Below are positions 1 through 5,096 of a stretch of DNA of 5,096 nucleotides, in pieces. Made by a program: the position numbers and the translations under genes. The notes under the pieces are model-generated. The model was not told where the DNA came from and ran no database searches. It saw only the letters and a list, made by a program, of their open reading frames with translations. Position 1 is the first letter of the stretch. Each line of letters begins with the position of its first letter. The stretch covers positions 4,356-9,451 of the forward strand of contig MFSY01000101.1 of the NCBI GenBank assembly GCA_001785175.1, read 5' to 3'. Origin of the DNA: Candidatus Muproteobacteria bacterium RIFCSPHIGHO2_01_FULL_65_16. GTDB taxonomy: Bacteria; Pseudomonadota; Gammaproteobacteria; Acidiferrobacterales; Sulfurifustaceae.

Positions 1-3
1 TAT

Positions 4-936
4 TTACAAACTATACCCGAAACTCTCCTTGAAGCGCGCATCGAACTCCGCGCGCGTGAAGCGGTGGTTCTGGGTGCCGTGTTGCTCGATCTTGATCGCG
101 CCCATGAGCGAGGCGATGCGTCCCGTGGTCTCCCAGTCGAGCCCGCGCAGCAGGCCGTAGAGCAGCCCGGCGCGGTAGGCGTCGCCGCAGCCGGTGGGAT
201 CGTTGACCTGCGTCGCCGTTGCGGCCGGGATCTCGAGCACGCGGCCGTCGGTGTAGACGCACGAGCCGCGCGCGCCGAGCGTGACGATCAGGCCCTTGAC
301 GTAGCCCGCCAACTCTCGAAGCGATTTTTCCGTGCGTTCCTGCGCGAGCTCGGCCTCGTAGTCGTTGAGCGTCACCCACGTCGCCTGCTCGAAGAAGCCG
401 AGCAGGTCGTTACCGTCAAAGAGCGGCATGCCCTGGCCGGGGTCGAAGATGAAGGGGATGCCGGCCTCGGCGAACTGGCGGGCGTGCTGGATCATGCCCT
501 CGCGCCCGTCGGGCGCGACGATCCCGAGCTTCACCCCGTCGGCCGCGGTCACGCGCATCTCGTGCGAGCGGTTCATCGCCCCCGGGTGGAAGGCGGTGAT
601 CTGGTTGTCGTCCAGGTCGGTGGTGATGAAGGCCTGGGCGGTGTAGGTATCCGCGCACACCTTAATAAAGCGCCGGGCGATGCCGCAGTGGTCCATCCAC
701 TCGGCGTAGGGCCCGAAATCGCGCCCGACCGTGCCCAGGGGCAGCGGCTCGGCCCCGAGGAGCTTCAGGTTATAGGCGATGTTGCCGGCGCAGCCGCCGA
801 ACTCGCGCCGCATCTCCGGCACCTGAAACGAGACGTTCAGAATATGCACCTTGTCCGGCAGGATGTGGTTCTGGAACCGGTCGTTGAAGACCATGATGGT
901 GTCGTAGGCGAAAGAGCCGCAAATCAGGGCGGACAT
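4..936 (-). CDS. PfkB-family carbohydrate/nucleoside kinase, adenosine kinase-like
   Basis: Complete 310-residue cytoplasmic kinase, predicted to transfer phosphate from ATP to the 5'-hydroxyl of a nucleoside, probably adenosine to AMP. Seen in the sequence: the N-terminal PfkB glycine signature GGCAGN at residues 47-52 followed by the asparagine/leucine-rich helix, and the C-terminal signature DPTGCGDAYRAG starting at residue 246, where D252 is the expected catalytic base in the GxGD anion hole. The N-terminal pattern (GSFAYD near residue 7, RFQNHILP at 20-27, then HILNVSFQV) and the FHPGAM segment resemble what I recall of the Mycobacterium tuberculosis adenosine kinase type rather than ribokinase or fructokinase. 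Length is normal for the family. The ATG at 934-936 is preceded by AAGGA (complement of 943-947), six bases away, which supports this start. It is transcribed divergently from the 71-aa gene. The stop codon is three bases from the window edge, so downstream neighbours are unseen. The family is very likely; the adenosine substrate is inference. Confidence 0.9.
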   Translation of the reverse strand: MSALICGSFAYDTIMVFNDRFQNHILPDKVHILNVSFQVPEMRREFGGCAGNIAYNLKLLGAEPLPLGTVGRDFGPYAEWMDHCGIARRFIKVCADTYTAQAFITTDLDDNQITAFHPGAMNRSHEMRVTAADGVKLGIVAPDGREGMIQHARQFAEAGIPFIFDPGQGMPLFDGNDLLGFFEQATWVTLNDYEAELAQERTEKSLRELAGYVKGLIVTLGARGSCVYTDGRVLEIPAATATQVNDPTGCGDAYRAGLLYGLLRGLDWETTGRIASLMGAIKIEQHGTQNHRFTRAEFDARFKESFGYSL

Positions 937-1044
937 GGGGAATCCTTATGGTTGTCGGGTTCGGCCGGGGCAATGTTACAGAAAAACGCCGCGGTGGCGA
1001 AGGTGGCTACACTTCGGCCCTGGAACCGTAGTCCTGTCCACTCG

Positions 1045-1070
1045 CTTTTCTCCGTGCCCTCCGTGGTGAA
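1045..1070 (-). repeat. Dispersed CACCRCRGAG-type intergenic repeat, single copy
   Basis: On the minus strand these 26 bases match the segment at 3193-3218 in 21 of 26 positions, and every difference is a purine-purine change. Both contain TTCACC followed by purine-rich GAG and GAGAAAAG blocks. Sequences of this kind are, from memory, scattered in the intergenic DNA of many bacteria; their function is unknown. This copy lies in the 199-bp gap between the divergent kinase and 71-aa genes, upstream of the possible promoter at 1084-1112. No partner arm is visible nearby, so it may be half of a once larger palindromic element. Confidence 0.6.
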
Positions 1071-1083
1071 CCGCTTTTCCGGG

Positions 1084-1112
1084 TTCAACCGCGCGCCGAA
1101 TTTGGTTATGCT
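1084..1112 (+). promoter_or_regulatory. Possible weak sigma70-type promoter for the 71-aa gene
   Basis: TTCAAC at 1084-1089 (three of six consensus bases) and TATGCT at 1107-1112 (four of six) are separated by a 17-bp spacer. A transcript would begin around 1119, a few bases ahead of the Shine-Dalgarno at 1126-1132. The match is weak and the GC-rich background makes chance likely, so this is a candidate only. Confidence 0.25.
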
Positions 1113-1135
1113 GTGCCCGTCCAGCGGAGGAGCCC

Positions 1136-1351
1136 ATGTATCTCAAGCACAAAAAGTCCGGCGATCTCGTCGAGGTGCTCGACCTCGACGCGCTGTTCGA
1201 TCCCTTCAAGTCCGACATCCGCGGGCGCTTCCATGCCGGCGAGGAGTTGCCGGAGCCGGCGGGCTTCAGGAAGGCGGAGCTGATATTTCCCTCGGGCGAG
1301 AAGCTCCCGCGTTGCTGGGTGGACGCGCACTACCACGACACCGGGCGCTAA
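1136..1351 (+). CDS. Small conserved-looking protein of unknown function (71 aa)
   Basis: A short soluble protein with no signal peptide, membrane segment or cysteine pair; the only cysteine is in the PRCWVD segment near the C-terminus. It begins MYLKHKKSGDLVEVLDL and has mixed charge with several acidic blocks. The gene is supported by a strong Shine-Dalgarno, GGAGGAG at 1126-1132, just before the ATG, by codon use typical of a GC-rich genome with G or C in most third positions, and by a clean TAA stop. I recall similar short proteins in other proteobacteria, sometimes labelled acetyltransferase, but 71 residues is too short for a GNAT fold and no acetyl-CoA binding motif is visible, so I give no function. 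It is divergent from the kinase and followed by a GC-rich hairpin and 550 bp without a gene, so it appears monocistronic. Confidence 0.75.
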   Translation: MYLKHKKSGDLVEVLDLDALFDPFKSDIRGRFHAGEELPEPAGFRKAELIFPSGEKLPRCWVDAHYHDTGR

Positions 1352-1359
1352 GCCGGCGC

Positions 1360-1376
1360 CCGCGCCGCCGGCGCGG
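1360..1376 (+). terminator. GC hairpin after the 71-aa gene, possible terminator
   Basis: A seven-base-pair stem of only G and C (1360-1366 with 1370-1376) and a three-base loop lies nine bases after the TAA stop of the 71-aa gene. There is no T tract after it, so it is not a classic intrinsic terminator. It could stabilise the mRNA end, or be a chance product of very GC-rich DNA. Confidence 0.25.
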
Positions 1377-1481
1377 CGGCGGGCCGATGAGAACCAATCT
1401 CGATCCGCGGCTCGTCGCCGACTCCATCGGCGCGCAATCACGCATGGAGTGAATGTTTTTAGGGAACCTCTGAACAAGTCA

Positions 1482-1544
1482 CCCCGGCGAAAGCCGGGGC
1501 CCAAGAAGTTTATGAATTATCTGGATTCCGGCTTTCGCCGGAAT
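1482..1544. repeat. Inverted pair of short palindromes with GAAA/TTTC loops (dRS3/REP-like)
   Basis: Two palindromes face each other 25 bp apart. The first has a seven-base-pair stem at 1482-1488 and 1493-1499 around a GAAA loop. The second has an eight-base-pair stem at 1525-1532 and 1537-1544 around TTTC, which is GAAA on the minus strand. Both share the core GGCGAAAGCC. The second unit, ATTCC...GGAAT with flanking CTGG and GAC, resembles the short repeats common in beta- and gammaproteobacterial intergenic DNA and the dRS3 repeat of Neisseria, judged from memory. The arrangement is that of a two-unit REP/BIME-like or MITE-like element. Confidence 0.75.
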
Positions 1545-1604
1545 GACAAATCGGTACATGATCAGAGCTTCCTTAGCCACGCGAGCGGCCGGCGGCGCAT
1601 TTCA

Positions 1605-1610
1605 TATAAT
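1605..1610 (+). promoter_or_regulatory. TATAAT box, candidate -10 element for qmoA
   Basis: A perfect TATAAT lies in the AT-richer segment 1553-1720 between the two repeat elements. No good -35 hexamer is found 16 to 18 bases upstream (the DNA there is GC-rich) and there is no extended TGN, so an activator would be needed if it is used. A transcript from here would have a leader of roughly 285 bases carrying the whole MITE-like element before the qmoA start codon. Confidence 0.3.
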
Positions 1611-1722
1611 CGCTCTATCCGTACATACGAAATTTCAATCATATATGCATTTCGGGCAGTGGCAGGTCGTTCGTTCGCCGGGTATTGTTGCCATGAGGAT
1701 TTCGAATCTGTTTTGAACCCAT

Positions 1723-1891
1723 CTAGCAGGTTGCTGAAAAGCCCGTTTTTCAGCAACCTGCGGCGCGGTCGAGGGACCGACCGCCATTTTTCGAGCACGC
1801 AAGTGCTTGAAAAATGGAGCGAGCCGCGGGCGTGTACCGCGGCGAAGCGAGCTGAAAAAGTCCGGGATGGACTTTTTCAGCATCCTGCTAG
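1723..1891. mobile_element. MITE-like element with terminal inverted repeats, directly upstream of qmoA
   Basis: The ends form terminal inverted repeats: 1723-1740 (CTAGCAGGTTGCTGAAAA) matches the complement of 1874-1891 in 17 of 18 positions. Three hairpins lie inside. The left one is a perfect 15-bp stem (1726-1740 with 1747-1761, six-base loop). The middle one pairs 1784-1798 with 1803-1817 around a GCAA tetraloop, with one G-T pair. The right one is a perfect 13-bp stem (1851-1863 with 1869-1881, five-base loop). The octamer GCTGAAAA therefore occurs twice in each orientation. There is no room for a transposase, so it is non-autonomous. A TA at each end (1724-1725 and 1889-1890) could be a target duplication as in IS630/mariner-type insertion, but this could equally be part of the repeat. 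The transposase family is not identified. Confidence 0.75.
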
Positions 1892-1894
1892 AGG
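1891..1894 (+). promoter_or_regulatory. Shine-Dalgarno of qmoA at the edge of the MITE-like element
   Basis: GAGG lies seven bases before the ATG at 1902 and decides that start, since the upstream frame is open back to 1449 without a stop. Its first G is the last base of the terminal inverted repeat, so the ribosome site straddles the junction between element and host sequence. Confidence 0.6.
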
Positions 1895-1901
1895 CGGCCT
1901 A

Positions 1902-3182
1902 ATGACGGATGTCGTTGCAACCAACGAAACCATCCTGGTAGTCGGCGGCGGAATCAGCGGCATGACCGCGGCGCTCGAGGCCGCCGAGTGCGGCAAGGAC
2001 GTGGTGCTGGTGGAGAAGAACCCGGCGCTCGGCGGGCGCGTGAGCCAGCTGTACAAATATTTTCCCAAGTTGTGCCATCCGACCTGCGGCCTGGAGATCA
2101 ACCTGCGCCGCCTGAAGGCGAACCAGCGCGTGCGCTTGCTCACGCTGGCCGAGGTCACGGCGATCTCGGGCAAGCCCGGCGACTACACCGCGACCGTGCG
2201 CATCAAGCCGCGCTACGTGAATGAGAACTGCACCGCCTGCGGCGAGTGCGCCAAGGCCGTCGAAACGGAGATCGCCGACGCCTACAACTACAACCTCAAG
2301 CAGACCAGGGCGGCCTATCTTCCTTTCCCCATGGCCTTCCCGCAGCGCTACGTGCTCGACCCCGCGATTATCGGCACGCCGGACGCGGAGCGGGCGCAGG
2401 CGGCGTGCAAGTACAACGCCGTCGCTCTCGACATGAAGGAAGAGGTGCTGAACATAAAGGCCGGCGCGATCGTCTGGGCCACCGGCTGGCGGCCGTACGA
2501 CGCCGCCAAGATCCAGCCCTACGGCTACGACCGCTATAAGAACGTGGTCACGAGCGTCGAGTTCGAGCGCATGCTCGACCCCTACGGCCCGACCGGCGGG
2601 AAACTCGTCCGGCCGTCGGACGGCAAGGAGGCGAGGAATGTCGCCTTCATCCAGTGCGCGGGCTCGCGCGACCGCAACCATTTGACGCACTGCTCTCGTA
2701 TCTGCTGCATGGCCTCGCTCAAGCAGTCAACCTATGTGCGCGAGAAGTTCGGCGACGACGGCCAGGTCTCCATCTACTATATAGATATCCGCGCCATAGA
2801 CCGCTTCGAGGATTTTTATAAAAAGATCCAGGCCGATCCCAAGGTGAAGTTCATCAAGTCCAAGGTGGCGAACATCACCGAGGACAAGGCCACGGGCGAC
2901 CCGATCCTGCACGGCGTGGACACCGAAGGCTATCACCGCTACGACACTCGCCACGATCTCGCGGTGCTCGCGATCGGCATGGAGCCGTCCGTCAACGCCC
3001 AGAGCATCGGCCTTAACGCCGACGCCGGCGGCTTCATCGAAATCCACGCGAACGAACCCGGCATCTTCGGCGCCGGCGGCGCGTCCAACGCGCTCGACGT
3101 CAACCGCGCGGTGCAGAGCGCCACCGCCGCGGCGCTGCGCGCGATCCAGGTCGTCAACCGCGTTTCCCGGGCGGAGGCTTGA
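1902..3182 (+). CDS. qmoA: QmoA, HdrA-like flavoprotein subunit of the quinone-interacting oxidoreductase
   Basis: Complete 426-residue cytoplasmic FAD protein. In the Qmo complex it helps carry electrons between AprBA (APS reductase) and the membrane quinone pool through QmoC. Seen: the FAD Rossmann motif GGGISG at 15-20 with the acidic residue E38 in LVEK and GGR at 44-46; the HdrA/Qmo motif CHPTC at 58-62; a cluster-like C110-x2-C113-x2-C116 without the usual fourth cysteine and proline; the conserved QCAGSRD with C252 and the CSRICC block at 264-269; and the second FAD segment, GIFGAGGASNALDVNRAV, near the C-terminus. The length fits QmoA and is far shorter than full HdrA of roughly 650 residues, which also has an N-terminal extension missing here. 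A homologue with QmoB features follows, which supports the assignment. The start follows from the GAGG site and from the Rossmann strand beginning a normal distance from the N-terminus. No aprBA precedes it; a repeat element does. Confidence 0.92.
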   Translation: MTDVVATNETILVVGGGISGMTAALEAAECGKDVVLVEKNPALGGRVSQLYKYFPKLCHPTCGLEINLRRLKANQRVRLLTLAEVTAISGKPGDYTATVRIKPRYVNENCTACGECAKAVETEIADAYNYNLKQTRAAYLPFPMAFPQRYVLDPAIIGTPDAERAQAACKYNAVALDMKEEVLNIKAGAIVWATGWRPYDAAKIQPYGYDRYKNVVTSVEFERMLDPYGPTGGKLVRPSDGKEARNVAFIQCAGSRDRNHLTHCSRICCMASLKQSTYVREKFGDDGQVSIYYIDIRAIDRFEDFYKKIQADPKVKFIKSKVANITEDKATGDPILHGVDTEGYHRYDTRHDLAVLAIGMEPSVNAQSIGLNADAGGFIEIHANEPGIFGAGGASNALDVNRAVQSATAAALRAIQVVNRVSRAEA

Positions 3183-3190
3183 GTTATGAA

Positions 3191-3375
3191 TTTTCACCGC
3201 AGAGGACGCAGAGAAAAGGCATTCTTAGGTGAACAAAGGCGAAACCGCAGATAAACGCAGATGAGCGCAGATAAGAAATCAGAAGGCAGAGAAGTGGTGT
3301 TCGATCTGCGTTTATCCGCATTCATCTGCGGTTCCAGTGACAATAACTCCGCGCCTCCGCGTCTCTGCGGTGAGT
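3191..3375. repeat. Nested inverted-repeat element between qmoA and qmoB, outer arms
   Basis: The outer arms are CACCGCAGAG at 3195-3204 and its exact complement at 3363-3372, and the similarity extends inward with a one-base gap (GACGCAGAG against the complement of CTCCGCGT). The element fills most of the 236 bp between the two qmo genes and has no coding potential. The left arm matches the repeat at 1045-1070 in 21 of 26 positions, so both belong to one family. Repeats with CGCAGAG and CGCAGAT words are, from memory, frequent in bacterial intergenic DNA; their mechanism of spread is unknown to me. Confidence 0.75.
3243..3333. repeat. Inner inverted repeat built of 10-bp CGCAGAT units
   Basis: The left arm, 3243-3272, consists of three tandem 10-mers of the form RAMCGCAGAT. 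Its complement lies at 3304-3333 and matches in 25 of 30 positions; all five differences are transitions. A 31-base spacer separates the arms. In RNA this would give a long, imperfect hairpin between the qmoA stop and the qmoB start, nested inside the outer CACCGCAGAG arms. Confidence 0.75.
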
Positions 3376-3406
3376 TCGATGTTCCGTCCAGAGAACGGAA
3401 TTCTTT

Positions 3407-3411
3407 AGAGG
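3407..3411 (+). promoter_or_regulatory. Shine-Dalgarno of qmoB
   Basis: AGAGG lies seven bases before the ATG at 3419 and supports that start. It is outside the inverted-repeat element (last arm base at about 3375), so qmoB has its own ribosome site and does not depend on translational coupling to qmoA. Confidence 0.6.
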
Positions 3412-3418
3412 TACCACC

Positions 3419-5096
3419 ATGTCAGAGTTGAAGATCGGCGCCTACATCTGCCGGGGCTGCGGCCTCGGCGAGCGCCTCGACACGGCGCAGCTCGCCACGA
3501 TCGCGCAGCGCGAGGGCAAGGCCCAGGTCGTGCGCGAGCACGAGTTCCTGTGCAATGCATCGGGTGTGGCCATGATCCGGCAGGACATCGAGCAGGAGGG
3601 CGTGAACCATGTCGTCATCGCCGCCTGTTCGCGCCGCGCCAAGACCGACGCCTTCAGCTTCGACAACGTCGCACTCTCGCGCGCCAACCTGCGCGAGGGC
3701 GTGATCTGGATTGCGTCGGCGGCGGAGGACAAGAAGGAGATGGTGCAGGAGATGGCCGCGGACTACGTGCGCATGGCCTGCGCCGAGTCGGCCAAGATGC
3801 AGGTTCCGAGCGCCAACCCGGACCGCGGCGCCAACAAGCGCATCCTGGTCGTGGGCGGCGGTGTTTCCGGCATGACCGCGGCGCTCGAGGCCTCGAAGAC
3901 CGGTTACGAGGTGCTGCTGGTCGAGAAGAGCGGGACGCTCGGCGGCTGGGCGGCGAAACTTTGGAAGCGCGTACCCTACCGGGAGCCCTACGCCGATCCG
4001 GCGGACACGACAGCGCCCGAGCTTGTTAAGAAGATCGAAGCCGACAAGCGGATTAAGGTTTACCTCAACTCGACCATCGCGCGCACGAGCGGCGCGCCCG
4101 GGCAGTTCAGCGTGGACATCGCCAGGGAATCCGGCGGCGCCGCGACCGAGAACGTGGGCGCGATCGTCATGGCCTCGGGCTTCAGCGCCTACGACATGAA
4201 CAGGCTGCCGCACCTCGGCGCCGGCAAGAGCAAGGACGTCGTGGACCAGGCGGGGCTCGAGGCGCTGGCGCGCGCCGCGAGCGGCGGCCCCGTCAAGCGG
4301 CCGTCGGACGGAAGAGAAGTAAAAAGTGTCGTGTTCGTGCAGTGCGCGGGCCAGCGCAGCGACAAGGAAGGCGAGCTGCCGTATTGCTCCGGGCACTGCT
4401 GCAACACCTCGATCAAGCAGGCGATGTACTTCAAGGATCGCAATCCCGACGTTGACACGGTGGTCCTGTACACCGATCTGCGCACGCCGGGCAACGGCGA
4501 GGACTTCTATCGCAGCGCCCAGAAAAAGGGCGTGATCTTCAGCAAGGGCGTGGTGCACGAAGTGAATCCGGCCGACGGCGCGCTCGAAGTGAAATTCAAG
4601 GACAAGATTCTCGACGAGGACGCCGTGGCCAAGGCTGACCTCGTGGTGCTCGCCACCGGCATGGTGGCGAACTCGGGCGTGGATATCGAGCAGGTTCCGC
4701 AGGACGAGCCGGGCCAGTGGCAGGCTGATCCCGCCTCGGTGCTCAACATGGCTTACCGCCAGGGCAAGGACCTGCCGCAGCTCAAATTCGGCTTCAACGA
4801 CTCGCACTTCATCTGCTTCCCGTACGAGACGCGCCGCACCGGCATCTACACCGCCGGCCCGGTGCGCCGACCGATGGACCTGGTGCAGGCGATCGAGGAC
4901 GCCACCGGCGCCACGTTGAAGGCGATCCAGGCGGTGGAGAACGCCGCCCTCGGACGCGCGGCGCATCCGCGCTCGGGCGACCTCTCGTATCCGAGCTTCC
5001 GGCGCGAGGGCTGCACCCAGTGCAAGCGCTGCACCGTGGAGTGCCCGTTCGGCGCCATTGACGAGGACGAACAGCGCTACCCGGTGTTCAACGAGT
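3419..5096 (+). CDS. qmoB: QmoB, HdrA/MvhD-like flavoprotein and iron-sulfur subunit (3' end cut by window)
   Basis: The first 559 codons are present with no stop before the edge; QmoB is usually about 750 residues, so the rest of the iron-sulfur region and the MvhD-like domain should lie beyond. It is the larger cytoplasmic Qmo subunit and works with QmoA and QmoC in electron exchange between AprBA and quinone. Seen: an HdrA-type N-terminal domain with C11-x2-C14, C45 and the AACSRR block containing C70; the FAD motif GGGVSG at 146-151 followed by LLVEK and GGW; QCAGQR with C309 and the CSGHCC block at 323-328; the FAD segment GIYTAGPVRRPMDLVQAIEDA; and a ferredoxin-type 4Fe-4S motif C532-x2-C535-x2-C538-x3-C542-P. 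The N-terminal cysteine domain and C-terminal ferredoxin motif, both absent from QmoA, distinguish it. It is separated from qmoA by 236 bp, unusually long for genes of one complex. qmoC is expected downstream. Confidence 0.93.
   Translation, partial: MSELKIGAYICRGCGLGERLDTAQLATIAQREGKAQVVREHEFLCNASGVAMIRQDIEQEGVNHVVIAACSRRAKTDAFSFDNVALSRANLREGVIWIASAAEDKKEMVQEMAADYVRMACAESAKMQVPSANPDRGANKRILVVGGGVSGMTAALEASKTGYEVLLVEKSGTLGGWAAKLWKRVPYREPYADPADTTAPELVKKIEADKRIKVYLNSTIARTSGAPGQFSVDIARESGGAATENVGAIVMASGFSAYDMNRLPHLGAGKSKDVVDQAGLEALARAASGGPVKRPSDGREVKSVVFVQCAGQRSDKEGELPYCSGHCCNTSIKQAMYFKDRNPDVDTVVLYTDLRTPGNGEDFYRSAQKKGVIFSKGVVHEVNPADGALEVKFKDKILDEDAVAKADLVVLATGMVANSGVDIEQVPQDEPGQWQADPASVLNMAYRQGKDLPQLKFGFNDSHFICFPYETRRTGIYTAGPVRRPMDLVQAIEDATGATLKAIQAVENAALGRAAHPRSGDLSYPSFRREGCTQCKRCTVECPFGAIDEDEQRYPVFNE

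Larger units (their letters stand above)
1352..1901. other. 550-bp stretch without a gene, upstream of qmoA
   Basis: No convincing coding sequence is seen here. From left to right it holds a GC-only hairpin (1360-1376), a plain segment with a 21-codon chance ORF that lacks a ribosome site, a pair of inverted palindromes (1482-1544), an AT-richer segment of about 170 bp (1553-1720) that is the best place for a qmo promoter, and a MITE-like element (1723-1891). The reading frame of qmoA happens to be open back to 1449, but the DNA there is made of repeats rather than coding-like sequence. Confidence 0.7.

Noticed and set aside
64..1452. Long plus-strand open frame of 462 codons opposite the kinase
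   Set aside because: It is the antisense shadow of the PfkB kinase in GC-rich DNA, runs on through the intergenic repeat and over the 71-aa gene in another frame, and its product has no recognisable domain.
1387..1452. 21-codon ORF after the 71-aa gene
   Set aside because: No Shine-Dalgarno, no recognisable product, and short enough to arise by chance.
1726..1761. Intrinsic terminator at the strong 15-bp hairpin
   Set aside because: The T run is inside the stem and no T tract follows it; the hairpin is better explained as the end of the MITE-like element.
1449..1901. N-terminal extension of QmoA by 151 residues
   Set aside because: The frame is open but runs through the palindromes and the MITE-like element; QmoA proteins begin close to the Rossmann strand, and a ribosome site precedes the ATG at 1902.
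1899..2690. Minus-strand open frame of 263 codons opposite qmoA
   Set aside because: Antisense shadow of qmoA without motifs of its own.
3186..3254. 22-codon ORF starting just after the qmoA stop
   Set aside because: It lies inside the dispersed repeat and its Arg-rich translation simply reflects the CGCAGA words.
3243..3333. CRISPR array made of the CGCAGAT units
   Set aside because: The units are 10 bp, directly adjacent and without spacers, and the second set is inverted; this is a palindromic repeat.
3422..4966. Long minus-strand open frame of 514 codons opposite qmoB
   Set aside because: qmoB has clear FAD and iron-sulfur motifs on the plus strand; the antisense product is rich in Arg, His, Ala and Val, as expected from complementary GC-rich codons.
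1902..5096. Genes of an Hdr or sHdr complex instead of Qmo
   Set aside because: The pair of a short HdrA-like protein without the N-terminal extension and a larger one with a ferredoxin motif in this order fits QmoA-QmoB; no HdrB- or HdrC-like CCG-domain gene is present in the window.

Overview
The window reads as chromosomal DNA of a GC-rich proteobacterium, most likely a chemolithotrophic sulfur oxidiser of the Beta- or Gammaproteobacteria. The evidence is two adjacent genes for the Qmo complex, a proteobacterial-looking adenosine-kinase-type PfkB protein, and intergenic repeats of kinds common in such genomes. The assignment to a sulfur oxidiser is inference: Qmo also occurs in sulfate reducers, and no gene that would fix the direction of the pathway (dsr, sat, apr, sox) lies in the window.

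Layout. Positions 4-936 (minus strand) encode a complete sugar/nucleoside kinase of the PfkB family, closest in my judgement to bacterial adenosine kinase. A 199-bp gap with a dispersed repeat separates it from a divergent small gene at 1136-1351 (71 aa, function unknown). Then come 550 bp without a gene (1352-1901), holding a GC hairpin, a pair of inverted GAAA-loop palindromes (1482-1544), an AT-richer stretch with a TATAAT box, and a MITE-like element of about 169 bp with terminal inverted repeats (1723-1891). The element ends 10 bp before the start codon of qmoA (1902-3182). A 236-bp gap filled by a nested inverted repeat (3191-3375) follows, and then qmoB starts at 3419 and runs off the right edge after 559 codons.

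How the genes work together. QmoA and QmoB are HdrA-related flavoproteins. With the membrane subunit QmoC, expected just past the right edge, they pass electrons between the quinone pool and APS reductase (AprBA). In sulfur oxidisers this serves the AMP-dependent oxidation of sulfite to APS. The aprBA genes that often precede qmoABC are not immediately upstream here. The kinase and the 71-aa protein show no clear functional link to Qmo.

The most noticeable non-genic feature is the density of repeats: three visibly different kinds occupy the gaps, and two of them sit exactly in the leader of qmoA and between qmoA and qmoB. I found no tRNA, rRNA, CRISPR array or transposase gene. I do not see a clearly new biological system; the interest lies in the repeats and their possible effect on qmo expression.
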